A DNA stretch of 64,000 nt from the NCBI GenBank assembly GCA_002212985.1, contig NBMY01000117.1, positions 1-64,000 of the forward strand, read 5' to 3'. Position 1 is the stretch's first letter. Every line of letters begins with the position of its first letter. Of this stretch, positions 8,150 to 18,028 are shown piece after piece. The position numbers were made by a program, and so were the translations under genes. The stretch is from Sphingobacteriales bacterium TSM_CSS (lineage in GTDB: Bacteria > Bacteroidota > Bacteroidia > Chitinophagales > UBA2359). Below the pieces are notes generated by a model that searched no databases, was not told where the DNA came from, and worked only from the letters and a program-made list of their open reading frames with translations.

Positions 8150-9952
8150 TTAATCGTTGAGTTTAAGAACCGCCAGAAATGCCTCCTGCGGAACATCTAC
8201 CGAGCCAATCTGGCGCATTCTCTTTTTACCTTCTTTCTGTTTTTCGAGCAATTTGCGTTTGCGGGTAATGTCGCCGCCGTAGCATTTGGCTGTTACATCT
8301 TTGCGAAGGGCGCTAATGGTTTCGCGGGCAATAATTTTGGCGCCAATAGCGGCCTGTATGGCTATTACAAACTGTTGTCTTGGCAGCAGTTCTTTTAGTT
8401 TAGCACACATTTTGCGCCCAAACTCATAGGCTTTGGTGCGATGAATCAGAGCGGTGAGGGCATCTACACGGTCGCCGTTGAGTAAAATATCCAATTTTAC
8501 CAGATCAGATTGTTGGTAGCCCGATATATGGTAATCAAAAGAGGCATACCCTCTCGACACGGTTTTGAGTTTGTCGTAAAAGTCGAAAACTATTTCACCC
8601 AATGGCATTTCATAGGTTAGTTCCACACGGGTGGTAGTTAGGTACATTTGGTTTTTAAGCGTTCCTCGTTTTTCATCGAGGCATAGTTTCATAATAGCGC
8701 CAATGTATTCGGGTTTGGTAATAATTTGTGCCGAAATATAGGGTTCTTCCACGTAATCCAGAATGGCAACATCGGGCAGGTCGGCGGGGTTGTTTACCAA
8801 TATTTTTTCTGCTTTTTTTCCTTTGGTATAGGCGTAGTACGAAACGTTTGGTACGGTGGTAATTACGCCCATGTCAAACTCGCGGTTCAGGCGTTCCTGC
8901 ACAATTTCAAGGTGCAGCATGCCTAAAAACCCGCATCGGAAACCAAAACCCAATGCCAGCGAGGTTTCGGGTTCAAAAACCAGCGCTGCATCATTGAGTT
9001 GCAGTTTTTCCAGAGAGTCGCGCAGGGTTTCGTAATCTTCGGCATCAATAGGGTAAATACCGGCAAAAACCATTGGTTTTACATCTTCAAACCCATGAAT
9101 AGACTCTGTGCAAGGGTTGACAACGGCGGTAATGGTATCTCCCACTTTAATTTCGGTAGATTTTTTAATGCCGGTAATAATATACCCCACGTCTCCGGCT
9201 TCCAAAACCTGTCTGGGTTCCATATCGAGGCGCAAAATGCCAATTTCATCGGCAATATAATCTTTGCCGGTGTTTACAAACTTCACCTTTTCGTTGGCGT
9301 GAAGTGTGCCGTTCATAATACGGAAATAGGCAATTACCCCACGGTAAGAATTAAACACCGAGTCGAAAATTAGGGCTTGCAACTGTGCATCGGGGTTGCC
9401 CTTGGGGGGCGGAATTCTGCTGATAATGGCATCTAAAATGGACTGAATGCCAATGCCAGCTTTACCGCTTGCTTCCAGAATTTCTTCGCGTTTGCAGCCT
9501 ATTAAATCGGTAATCTGGTCGGCTGTTTCCTCAATCATGGCTCCTTCCATATCAATTTTGTTGATAATGGGAATGATTTCCAGATTGTGCTCAATTGCCA
9601 GATAAAGGTTCGAAATAGTTTGGGCCTGTATGCCCTGTGTGGCATCTACCAGCAGCAAAGCCCCCTCGCAGGCTGCAATAGAGCGCGAAACTTCGTAGGA
9701 AAAATCTACGTGGCCGGGGGTATCAATAAGGTTGAGTACATACTTGCCGTTATCGGAATGGGTATAGTTCATTTGTATGGCGTGGCTTTTTATAGTAATG
9801 CCCCGCTCGCGTTCCAAATCCATGTTGTCAAGCAGTTGCGCCTGCATTCGCCTTTCGGGAATGGTTTTGGTTATTTCCAGGAGCCGATCGGCCAGGGTAC
9901 TTTTACCGTGATCAATGTGTGCTATGATGCAAAAATTTCTAATATTATTCAT
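8150..9952 (-). CDS. lepA: Elongation factor 4 (LepA) GTPase
   Basis: Ribosomal back-translocase GTPase that assists translation under stress and 30S biogenesis. From the ATG at 9952 the protein is 600 residues, the usual length. The G1 motif AHIDHGKST is at residues 11-19; MNYTHSD and [15 protein letters not shown] (G3) and NKIDMEGA (G4) follow. LepA-specific features include [12 protein letters not shown] and a C-terminal [18 protein letters not shown] segment ending [13 protein letters not shown]. The in-frame ATG at 9994 would add 14 residues absent from the family. Highly confident. Confidence 0.98.
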   Translation of the reverse strand: MNNIRNFCIIAHIDHGKSTLADRLLEITKTIPERRMQAQLLDNMDLERERGITIKSHAIQMNYTHSDNGKYVLNLIDTPGHVDFSYEVSRSIAACEGALLLVDATQGIQAQTISNLYLAIEHNLEIIPIINKIDMEGAMIEETADQITDLIGCKREEILEASGKAGIGIQSILDAIISRIPPPKGNPDAQLQALIFDSVFNSYRGVIAYFRIMNGTLHANEKVKFVNTGKDYIADEIGILRLDMEPRQVLEAGDVGYIITGIKKSTEIKVGDTITAVVNPCTESIHGFEDVKPMVFAGIYPIDAEDYETLRDSLEKLQLNDAALVFEPETSLALGFGFRCGFLGMLHLEIVQERLNREFDMGVITTVPNVSYYAYTKGKKAEKILVNNPADLPDVAILDYVEEPYISAQIITKPEYIGAIMKLCLDEKRGTLKNQMYLTTTRVELTYEMPLGEIVFDFYDKLKTVSRGYASFDYHISGYQQSDLVKLDILLNGDRVDALTALIHRTKAYEFGRKMCAKLKELLPRQQFVIAIQAAIGAKIIARETISALRKDVTAKCYGGDITRKRKLLEKQKEGKKRMRQIGSVDVPQEAFLAVLKLND

Positions 9953-9959
9953 AGTGCTG

Positions 9960-9967
9960 CAAAAATA
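9960..9967 (-). promoter_or_regulatory. Possible -7 box (TATTTTTG) of lepA
   Basis: On the minus strand TATTTTTG ends only 8 bases before the lepA ATG, which would give an almost leaderless transcript. It matches TANNTTTG but the -33 region is weak. Confidence 0.25.
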
Positions 9968-10591
9968 GAGCTTTTTTGCCAATATTTTACCCATTGTCGC
10001 AATTTTGACCCCATCTACATGCTAAAAGCACCCTGCAAGTTGAAAAACGCAAACTTGCCTTCCAACATGGCATATTGCCGAGCGCTGCTTCAACATTAGT
10101 TAGCCAAGGGTATAAACCAAACACAAACACCTCCTGCAAGTGGGAGGTAAAATGTAGAACCACCGGTTTTGGGGAATCTTTTAAATAAATGCCCCTATCC
10201 GTATAACAGGCTTTATCGGGCAGCAGTATGTTGTAGTTAATTTTTCTAATGCAAAACTCGTTTATGCTTTTTTGCTTTCGGCTTCAAAAGTAAATTTTGC
10301 AAGAAAATATCAGAAAAGACATAAGGCGAGAGTGAAAATAATTTAAACTATAGTAGATTTGTAAATTATTGTTTATGTTATTATTATATATTATAAAATA
10401 TTTAATGAATTGTTTAAAAAACCCTAAATGTTGATGATGTATAAATTTCACTATCTTCTATCAAACATATTATTATGTTTGTTTTTGAATGATTTATGCA
10501 AGAATTTGCAAAATGTTCAGGAGTGTGTCATGCAATTGTCAGAAAGTGTTTATTTTTGTAGCGTTAATTAACTACGAAAAAAACCGCTCAA
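9968..10591. other. Divergent intergenic region, no gene seen
   Basis: About 620 bases between lepA and the giant surface-protein gene. It holds two small inverted repeats, arms 10035-10041/10052-10058 and 10129-10134/10143-10148, both next to the octamer CTGCAAGT, and a very AT-rich stretch (about 10340-10410). TANNTTTG boxes on the plus strand occur at 10354-10361 (TAGATTTG) and 10551-10558 (TATTTTTG), the latter 34 bases before the downstream ATG. No convincing open reading frame or structural RNA was recognised. Confidence 0.5.
10551..10558 (+). promoter_or_regulatory. Possible -7 box (TATTTTTG) of giant T9SS gene
   Basis: TATTTTTG fits TANNTTTG, 34 bases upstream of the ATG at 10592. 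A second candidate TAGATTTG lies at 10354-10361. No clean -33 partner is seen for either. Confidence 0.3.
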
Positions 10592-13500
10592 ATGTTACGC
10601 TTAAAACCCAAACAACAAAAACCGGACTCTGTTTTTACGGAGTTTGCACCCGAAACAAACTGGAAAGTGAGTTTACCAGATGCTGTAAGTCTTTATTTAA
10701 AAGTATTTACAAAGATTTCGGCTTGTTTTATTCTCTTTTTATTATTATCAGTTCTTGACTATGCACAGGCACAATCGGTAGGTTTTGGCATGAGTTCTTT
10801 AGCCGGAACAGGGCTGAATAACCCCACCTCCCTGCAATTTGGACCCGATGGACGGCTATATGTGGCACAACAGAATGGGGTAATAAAAATTTTTACCGTA
10901 CAGCGGGTAGCCGCCAACAATTACCAAATTACCGCCTCACAGCAAATTGATGTAATAGCCCAAATGCCCAACCGCAACGACGACGGAACGCTCAACAGTT
11001 CGGTTTGGGGCAGGCAGGTTACCGGTATTTTGGTAACCGGCACAGCACAATCGCCGGTAATTTATATTTGTTCCAGCGACCCCCGCATAGGTGCGGGTCC
11101 CACAGGCGAAGACAGCAACCTCGATACCAATTCGGGCATTTTGTCGAGGTTGAACTGGACGGGCACACAGTGGGTAAAAACCGATTTGGTGCGAGGACTG
11201 CCGCGCTCAGAAGAAAATCACGGTTCAAATGGTATGCAGCTGAACACTGCCACCAATACCTTATATATAGCACAGGGCGGGCATACCAATATGGGCGCAT
11301 TGTCGGCAAATTTCAGTTTTCACCCGGAGTATGCCTACTCGGCTGCAATTTTGGCGGTCAATTTGGCTGCTATTGGGAATGCTACTTACGATTTACCCAC
11401 CCTTGATGACGAAGACCGCGCCAACACCGGCACCACCGCAGGCTTTACCGACCCCAACGATCCTTTTGGCGGAAACGACGGTAAAAACCAGGCAATGCTG
11501 GTGCCCAACGGGCCCGTACAAATTTACTCCTCCGGATACCGCAATCCTTACGATTTAGTAGTTACTGCTTCGGGTAAAATGTACACTTTTGACAATGGAC
11601 CCAACAGCGGCTGGGGCGGCCCGCCAGCTTCCTGCATCTATGCCGTATCTGAACCCGGTACCTCGCAACCCGACCAGCTTCACCTCATACCACAGCAGGG
11701 TTTTTACGCCGGACACCCCAATTTAACCCGCGCCAACCGCAACAATACCTTTAATGTAACCAATCCGCAAACACCCGTTCCGGCAGGAATGGAAAACCCC
11801 GCCGAATGCAATTACCTCTACCCGGGCACTGCCGATGGTTCTTTGATTACCATACCGGCCTCTACCAACGGACTAACGGAGTACACCGCCTCCAACTTTG
11901 GCAACAACCTTAAAAATAACCTGTTGGCAGTATCATGGAACAACAAAGTGTACCGCATACAACTCAATGCAGCCGGCACCGCAGTTGTTCCCGGCGGGGC
12001 TACCGAACTTTTTTCGGGACTCACCAGTTTGCCCCTTGATGTTGTGGCACAGGGCGATGCAGGACCCTTTCCGGGCACAGTTTGGACTGCCAATGTTTTT
12101 GGTAACGACCCCATTTACATTTTTGAACCGAATGATTATGGCGGCTCTTCAACCGGTTCATGCGACCCCAACAACCTGCCCGCTACCGGCGATGCCGACA
12201 ACGATGGTTACTCCAATACCGATGAGCAACTCAACGGAACCAATCCCTGCTCGGCTGCCAGCAAACCGCGTGATAACGACAACGACATGGTATCTGATTT
12301 GGTTGATACCGATGATGATAACGACGGCATACCCGACCTTACCGATGCTTTTGCCACAGATAATACCAATGGCATTAACCATGTTATGCCATTTTCTATA
12401 ACATGGGATAACGATGGTTCAACGCCCGGAGGCATTTACAATACCGGTTTTACCGGATTAATGACTAACGGAACCACCAATTACCTGAACCAGTTTAATA
12501 TTGACCAAATGACCATTGGTGGCGCTGCCGGTGTGCTAACCATTGACAATGTGCCCGAAGGTGATGCTTTGGGCATTGGAAACACACAGCAATATGCATT
12601 TCAAACAGGGGTAAATGTACAGGGATCCACGGTGCCATATTGCCTGCACTCCCGAATTAAATCGCCTTTTGCCGGTTTTACCCCTGCCAATAACCAGTCA
12701 ATGGGGGTTTTTATAGGAACCGGAAACCAAAGCAATTACATTAAAATTGTAACCGCAGCCAACGGCGGTTTCGGCGGTATTCAGATCGTAAAAGAGCAAA
12801 ACGATGTGGTTGCCAGTTCTTTTATTTACTGGGCATCTATTCTGAATGCCAACTGGGTTGATTTATACCTTATCATAAACCCCGTTACCTTAACGGTACA
12901 GCCGGCCTACTCCATAAACAGCGGCGCAAGAATAAACTTAGGTGCGCCAATAACCATACCGGCTTCGTGGTTGCAGGTGCTTGCCGTGGGCATTATGGCA
13001 ACGTCCAGCGGCCCCGGCAGTCCGTTTCCTGCTGCATGGGATCTTATAGAGTTAAAAACCGACCCGCTTTCGGCAAACGGTGTGTGGCAAACGGTAAACT
13101 GCAATGGTTTTCCTTCTTGCACCAGCCAGCTTACCCCCCGCCGCGACAATGGCTTTGTTCAATCGGGCAATCAGTTTATTTTGCTGGGTGGCAGGGGCAG
13201 TTCATTACCGGTTAACCGCTACAGCCCTGCTACCAATGTATGGAGCAACGGCGCTGCGCCACCCGTAGAAATGCACCATTTTCAGGCCGTAGAAATGAAC
13301 GGGCTGATTTATGCCCCTTGTGCCTTTACCGGCAATTACCCGAATGAAACACCCCTTGCCGATGTGTATTACTACGACCCGGTTTCCAATGCATGGGGTA
13401 TCAGCACACAGGTGCCGCAGGGCAGGCGCCGCGGGGCCGCGGGTGCAGTGGCTTACAACGGCAAAATTTACGTGGTGGGTGGCATTACCAACGGGCACGT

Positions 13501-16500
13501 ATCGGGGTGGGTTCCGTGGTTTGATTCTTACAACCCGGCTACTAATACATGGACTGTGCTACCCGATGCTCCGCGCGCCCGAACCCATTTTAACGCTATA
13601 GTAAAAGATAACAAATTATATGTAATTGGTGGTCATCTTACCGGCGCCCCCGGCACTGCCACAGCTCCCGTTGCTGAGGTAGATGTTTATGATTTTGCCA
13701 GCAACAGTTGGTCAACTCTGCCGCCATCGGCCAATCTTCCTACTCCACGTTGGGGAACAGTTGCCGGCACTTTAGGCAACGAAATTATGATTATTGGCGG
13801 GCAAAGCCCCACCGCAGCCAATGCCAACACCCGCACCGAAGCCTTAGATGTTTACACCAATACATGGCGAACCCTGTCGCCCATGCTGGAAGGCCGCCAC
13901 GGCACACAGGCAATTACTTCGGGCAATGTTATTTATGTAGCTACCGGTTCGTCCAATGCCGCCGAAACTGCCAATAACGGTAAACTTGAATCTTTCAGTT
14001 TATTTAATGCTGTGTTACCCGGCGGCACCGCTACGGTAAAAGGTAATTTCAGCGCCAGTCCTGCATCGGTTTCTTTTGGGTATGTGGCAACCGGCGCATC
14101 GGTAACGCAAACCATTTCGCTCATCAATGCAAGCGGCAATCAGGCATTGGTTATCAACAGTTTAACCGTATCGGGAAGTACCGCCTTTAGTGTATCTGCT
14201 TCCAATACTTTGCCCTTAGTAATAGCGCCCGGACAGCAAGTGGCTGTTTTAGTGGTATTTGCACCAGCCGCAACAGGCACACACAATGCCACGCTAACCG
14301 TTAATAATACCGGTACCACTGCTGCACTTACCATTCCGTTGAACGGCAATACCGAAACCTTTGCCACCCGTATTAACTCTGGCGGCAATGCTTTTACTAC
14401 CACAGATGGTAAAAACTTTATTGCCGATACATATTTTAACAACAGCAGCGGCACTTTTACTACATGGCTTACAACACCCATTGCAAATACTGCCGATGAT
14501 GCACTGTACCAAACCCTGCGAAGCGGCTATGCCAACAGCCTTACTTATGCCATACCGGTTCCGCAGGCGGGTTATTATACGGTGAAACTGCACTTTGCCG
14601 AGTTGCAGTTTGCCGCCGTAGGGCAACGCATATTTGATGTGAACATTGAAGGCGGCAACCTGGAACTGAACGACTATGATATTTATGCTGATGCCGGGGC
14701 CAACAGCGCATCGGTTAAGACTTTCAGTGGTATAGCCGTTACCGATGGAGTACTGACCATTAATTTTACCGCTGTTGTTAATGCTGCCACCATTGCCGCC
14801 ATTGAGGTAATAGCCGAAGGAGGCACCCCTCCGCCGCCAGTGCAGCCTGTTTTGCTGGTAACCAAAAACAGTACGCTCAACACCGGCGATACAGCCGTAA
14901 AATTGCGCCTTGAAAGCAATGGTTATACAGTAGTAGCCCAAAGCCAATCTGTGGCTAATGCGTCCAGTGCAACGGGTAAAAGTTTGGTGGTTATATCGGC
15001 GTCAACAGATGCATCGGTAGTAGCTGCCAAATTTAAAAATGTTACTGTACCGGTGTTAACATGGGAGGCTTGGATTTATGATGATATGAGCATGACCGCT
15101 ACCTTGTCGGGTACACATTATGGGCAAACCACCACCAACCAAACCCAGCTGGTAATTACTAATGCTGCACATTCTATGGCTGCCGGTTTAAGCGGAACAG
15201 TACCGGTATATATTACCGGAAACCGGCTAATGTGGGGGCAATCCAATGCAAACGCCATACAAATAGCCACTGTGCCGGGCGCAACTTCGCAATCCGTAAT
15301 ATTTGGTTATGAAGCGGGCGCTGCCATGAACGGAGGTTTTGTTGCACCTGCCCGAAGAGTAGGCTTTTTCCTTAACTCCAATTCTGCCGGCTCTTTAAAC
15401 ACAAACGGTTGGGCTTTGTTTGATGCTGCTGTTTGCTGGGCAATGAATTGTTCGGGTACGCCGCCACCCCCGCCACCGCCGGTCAATACGCCTCCCCAGT
15501 TTTCTGTTAGCCCTTCATCAATAACGGTTAACGCTAATTTTCCCACTCCGCAGGTTATTACCGTAACCCCCTCGCCTGTACCTCCGGCAGAGGCTACACA
15601 AACGGTAACTTACACGCTATCTCCGGCATCGGTTAATTTTGCTATTGTTAACATTAACAATGCCACCGGTATGGTAACCATTACCGCCATGCCCAATTTG
15701 TATGGTACCCAAACGTTTTCTATTATTGCCAACGACGGTCAAACCATCAACAACACAGCCTCTCAAAGTTTTACCCTTACGGTAAACCCGCCATCGGGCA
15801 GTAACAACACTGCTATCAGAATAAACTGTGGCGGGCCGGCATTTACCGTATCGGGGGGGCAAACTTTTTCGGCCGATGCGGCCTTTGCAGGGGGCAGCAC
15901 CTCACTTACTACCGCTGCCATTGCCAACACCACCGACGATTTGCTGTACCAAAGCGAGCGATACGGGTGGGCTAACGAATTAGCCTATAATATACCAGTG
16001 CCGCTTGCAGGCACTTACTCGGTAAAGTTGCATTTTGCCGAAATTTTCTGGACTGCCTCCAACCAGCGCAAATTTGATGTGAATATTGAGGGCGGCCCAG
16101 CCGAACTGACCAATTTTGACATTATTGCACAAGCCGGCGGACCCAATACGGCTATAGTGAAACAGTTTGACAACATAAGCGTTACCGATGGCATATTGAA
16201 TATACAGTTTACCGCAGTGTTGAATGCCGCCAAAGTTTCGGCCATTGAAGTTTTGGGGCAAACATCGGGCGGTACCACCGGCAATACGCCCCCCACTTTT
16301 GTACTTTCGCCGGCCGCAATAACCGTACCTGCCAATTTTACCATCCCACAGATTGTAACCGTAACACCCGGCGCCGTTCCGCCCGCAGAGGCAGGACAGG
16401 TAGTAACCTATACCATTACGCCCTCAGCGGTGGCATTTGCCAATGTTAGCATTAACGGCAGCACCGGGCAGGTTACCATTACAAGTGTTGCCAACCAGTT

Positions 16501-17410
16501 TGGCACCCAAACTTTTACCGTTACCGCCAACGACGGGCAGACTACCAACAACATTGCCATTCAAACATTTACGCTTACTGTAACACAGCCCACCGGCGGC
16601 GGAACCGGTGCTGCTATACGCATTAATTGTGGCGGCGGTTCATTTACCGACTCAAACGGAAATACTTTTGCCGCAGACGCATATTTTGCGGGCGACGGTA
16701 CATTTGCCACCATGTCTGCCATTACTGGTACAGTAGATGATGCCTTGTACCAAACCGAGCGTTACGGTTGGGCCAATAACATGGTTTACAACATACCCGT
16801 TCCGGTTGCCGGATATTATACGGTTAAACTCCATTTTGCCGAAATTTACTGGACAGCCGTTGGGCAACGGGTTTTCAACGTAAACATAGAAGGCGGCCCG
16901 GCCGAATTGACCAATTTTGATATTCTCGCTCAGGCAGGCGCTTCCAATACTGCCATCATTAAAGAGTTTTCGGGCATTTATGTCAATGATGGCATGTTGA
17001 ACATTAATTTCAGCGCGGTGGTAAATGCCGCTAAAATAGCTGCCATTGAGGTTATAAGTCAGGGAACCGGTGGTGGGCCCGCATCGGGCGGAAACAGTTC
17101 GGGTAAACAGGTAGCTAATGAAAGTTCTGATATGCAATGCAGCATTTCACTTTCCAATGAGAATGTTCTGGTTTATCCCAACCCATTTACCAACGAATTG
17201 TTTGTGCAGCTTGTCCCCGAATTAACAGGGCTTTTGAAAATTAGCCTCCAAAATTTACAAGGACAGGTTGTTTGGCAACAAGCGGTTAACAAACAAGCGG
17301 GACAAAACGGGCAAACCCTCAATTTCGACGAGCTGCTTCCGGGGTACTACCTGTTGCATATTGAGGCAGAAAACGGCAGTACCGCAACCAAAAAACTTTT
17401 GAAGTACTAA
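10592..17410 (+). CDS. Giant mosaic T9SS surface protein: propeller, Kelch, three malectins
   Basis: A 2272-residue secreted protein built of carbohydrate-related modules. After an unusually long 40-residue n-region comes a signal core (residues 42-57) with cleavage near Ala60. Residues about 62-515 resemble a glucose/sorbosone dehydrogenase-type beta-propeller (NPTSLQFGPDGRLYVAQQNG, SGYRNPYDLVV). About 523-593 are Asp-rich thrombospondin type-3-like calcium repeats (DADNDGYSN, DTDDDNDGIPD). About 597-817 look like a concanavalin-type jelly roll; 834-1134 are Kelch repeats (KIYVVGG, KLYVIGG, EIMIIGG); 1147-1250 a choice-of-anchor-D/ASPM-type Ig domain. Malectin-like domains occur at about 1258-1410, 1740-1890 and 2007-2157, the last two each preceded by a cadherin/Ig-like module (1632-1732, 1898-2000). 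Residues about 1420-1620 form an unassigned domain. The C-terminal 85 residues (VYPNPFTNELFVQL, ending KKLLKY) are a T9SS type A sorting domain. Likely cell-surface sugar binding; enzyme activity unproven. Confidence 0.88.
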   Translation: MLRLKPKQQKPDSVFTEFAPETNWKVSLPDAVSLYLKVFTKISACFILFLLLSVLDYAQAQSVGFGMSSLAGTGLNNPTSLQFGPDGRLYVAQQNGVIKIFTVQRVAANNYQITASQQIDVIAQMPNRNDDGTLNSSVWGRQVTGILVTGTAQSPVIYICSSDPRIGAGPTGEDSNLDTNSGILSRLNWTGTQWVKTDLVRGLPRSEENHGSNGMQLNTATNTLYIAQGGHTNMGALSANFSFHPEYAYSAAILAVNLAAIGNATYDLPTLDDEDRANTGTTAGFTDPNDPFGGNDGKNQAMLVPNGPVQIYSSGYRNPYDLVVTASGKMYTFDNGPNSGWGGPPASCIYAVSEPGTSQPDQLHLIPQQGFYAGHPNLTRANRNNTFNVTNPQTPVPAGMENPAECNYLYPGTADGSLITIPASTNGLTEYTASNFGNNLKNNLLAVSWNNKVYRIQLNAAGTAVVPGGATELFSGLTSLPLDVVAQGDAGPFPGTVWTANVFGNDPIYIFEPNDYGGSSTGSCDPNNLPATGDADNDGYSNTDEQLNGTNPCSAASKPRDNDNDMVSDLVDTDDDNDGIPDLTDAFATDNTNGINHVMPFSITWDNDGSTPGGIYNTGFTGLMTNGTTNYLNQFNIDQMTIGGAAGVLTIDNVPEGDALGIGNTQQYAFQTGVNVQGSTVPYCLHSRIKSPFAGFTPANNQSMGVFIGTGNQSNYIKIVTAANGGFGGIQIVKEQNDVVASSFIYWASILNANWVDLYLIINPVTLTVQPAYSINSGARINLGAPITIPASWLQVLAVGIMATSSGPGSPFPAAWDLIELKTDPLSANGVWQTVNCNGFPSCTSQLTPRRDNGFVQSGNQFILLGGRGSSLPVNRYSPATNVWSNGAAPPVEMHHFQAVEMNGLIYAPCAFTGNYPNETPLADVYYYDPVSNAWGISTQVPQGRRRGAAGAVAYNGKIYVVGGITNGHVSGWVPWFDSYNPATNTWTVLPDAPRARTHFNAIVKDNKLYVIGGHLTGAPGTATAPVAEVDVYDFASNSWSTLPPSANLPTPRWGTVAGTLGNEIMIIGGQSPTAANANTRTEALDVYTNTWRTLSPMLEGRHGTQAITSGNVIYVATGSSNAAETANNGKLESFSLFNAVLPGGTATVKGNFSASPASVSFGYVATGASVTQTISLINASGNQALVINSLTVSGSTAFSVSASNTLPLVIAPGQQVAVLVVFAPAATGTHNATLTVNNTGTTAALTIPLNGNTETFATRINSGGNAFTTTDGKNFIADTYFNNSSGTFTTWLTTPIANTADDALYQTLRSGYANSLTYAIPVPQAGYYTVKLHFAELQFAAVGQRIFDVNIEGGNLELNDYDIYADAGANSASVKTFSGIAVTDGVLTINFTAVVNAATIAAIEVIAEGGTPPPPVQPVLLVTKNSTLNTGDTAVKLRLESNGYTVVAQSQSVANASSATGKSLVVISASTDASVVAAKFKNVTVPVLTWEAWIYDDMSMTATLSGTHYGQTTTNQTQLVITNAAHSMAAGLSGTVPVYITGNRLMWGQSNANAIQIATVPGATSQSVIFGYEAGAAMNGGFVAPARRVGFFLNSNSAGSLNTNGWALFDAAVCWAMNCSGTPPPPPPPVNTPPQFSVSPSSITVNANFPTPQVITVTPSPVPPAEATQTVTYTLSPASVNFAIVNINNATGMVTITAMPNLYGTQTFSIIANDGQTINNTASQSFTLTVNPPSGSNNTAIRINCGGPAFTVSGGQTFSADAAFAGGSTSLTTAAIANTTDDLLYQSERYGWANELAYNIPVPLAGTYSVKLHFAEIFWTASNQRKFDVNIEGGPAELTNFDIIAQAGGPNTAIVKQFDNISVTDGILNIQFTAVLNAAKVSAIEVLGQTSGGTTGNTPPTFVLSPAAITVPANFTIPQIVTVTPGAVPPAEAGQVVTYTITPSAVAFANVSINGSTGQVTITSVANQFGTQTFTVTANDGQTTNNIAIQTFTLTVTQPTGGGTGAAIRINCGGGSFTDSNGNTFAADAYFAGDGTFATMSAITGTVDDALYQTERYGWANNMVYNIPVPVAGYYTVKLHFAEIYWTAVGQRVFNVNIEGGPAELTNFDILAQAGASNTAIIKEFSGIYVNDGMLNINFSAVVNAAKIAAIEVISQGTGGGPASGGNSSGKQVANESSDMQCSISLSNENVLVYPNPFTNELFVQLVPELTGLLKISLQNLQGQVVWQQAVNKQAGQNGQTLNFDELLPGYYLLHIEAENGSTATKKLLKY

Positions 17411-17532
17411 TTGCTACCTATAAAACCAAACAAGAAACAAACCTTTATTAAACAGTAATTTAAACCCTTTTAAAAATTTAAATCCTTCAATGCTGTTCGG
17501 CATTTTAGTTCAACCCAAACAACAATTTTCTC

Positions 17533-17913
17533 ATGAAAAGAAAAAAAATTCTGGTCGTAGAAGACGACAACAGCATTCGTATGTTGTTAAGTTGCCTTTT
17601 AAGTAAGCAATATGAAGTAACAACAAAGAAAAATGGTTTAGAAGGCATGAAGTGGTTAGATTTCGGAAATTTACCCGATGCTATTCTTACCGATATTCAT
17701 ATGCCCGGCTTTGATGGTTTCAGTTTTCTGAAAAATGTAAGGCAAAGCGGTTTTTTCTCTTCCATACCGGTTATTGCATTGTCTGGTAGTGAAAGAAGTG
17801 GTGAAATGAAGCGGTTTCTTGATATGGGCGGCAATGATTTTCTGCCCAAACCGTTTGACCCTAATTTGCTTTTCAATGTGTTGAATAAACATATTGGCGA
17901 TAAGCAACAATAA
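17533..17913 (+). CDS. CheY-like stand-alone response regulator
   Basis: A 126-residue receiver domain without output domain. The acidic pair is Glu10/Asp11/Asp12 (VVEDD), the phospho-acceptor is Asp54 (LTDIHMPGFDG), and the conserved Ser and Lys are in VIALSG and FLPKPF. It should relay phosphate from a histidine kinase to a partner by protein contact. No kinase is adjacent; the neighbours are a giant surface protein and a sugar transferase that itself carries a degenerate receiver, so control of polysaccharide synthesis is a reasonable inference. It starts 122 bases after the giant gene. Confidence 0.92.
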   Translation: MKRKKILVVEDDNSIRMLLSCLLSKQYEVTTKKNGLEGMKWLDFGNLPDAILTDIHMPGFDGFSFLKNVRQSGFFSSIPVIALSGSERSGEMKRFLDMGGNDFLPKPFDPNLLFNVLNKHIGDKQQ

Positions 17914-18028
17914 TTTTAAAGCAGATTCACCCTCATTTCCTTCAGCCTGCCACAGCTATTCTGAAATATTTAATTTGTATTGCAGTTAGTTGTGCACGGC
18001 ATCTGGAAAACAAAACAAATGCAATAAA

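Noticed and set aside
7222-8196. Longer start of the BASS transporter at 8196
   Set aside because: It would overlap the lepA end by 47 bases and add a basic extension unlike the family.
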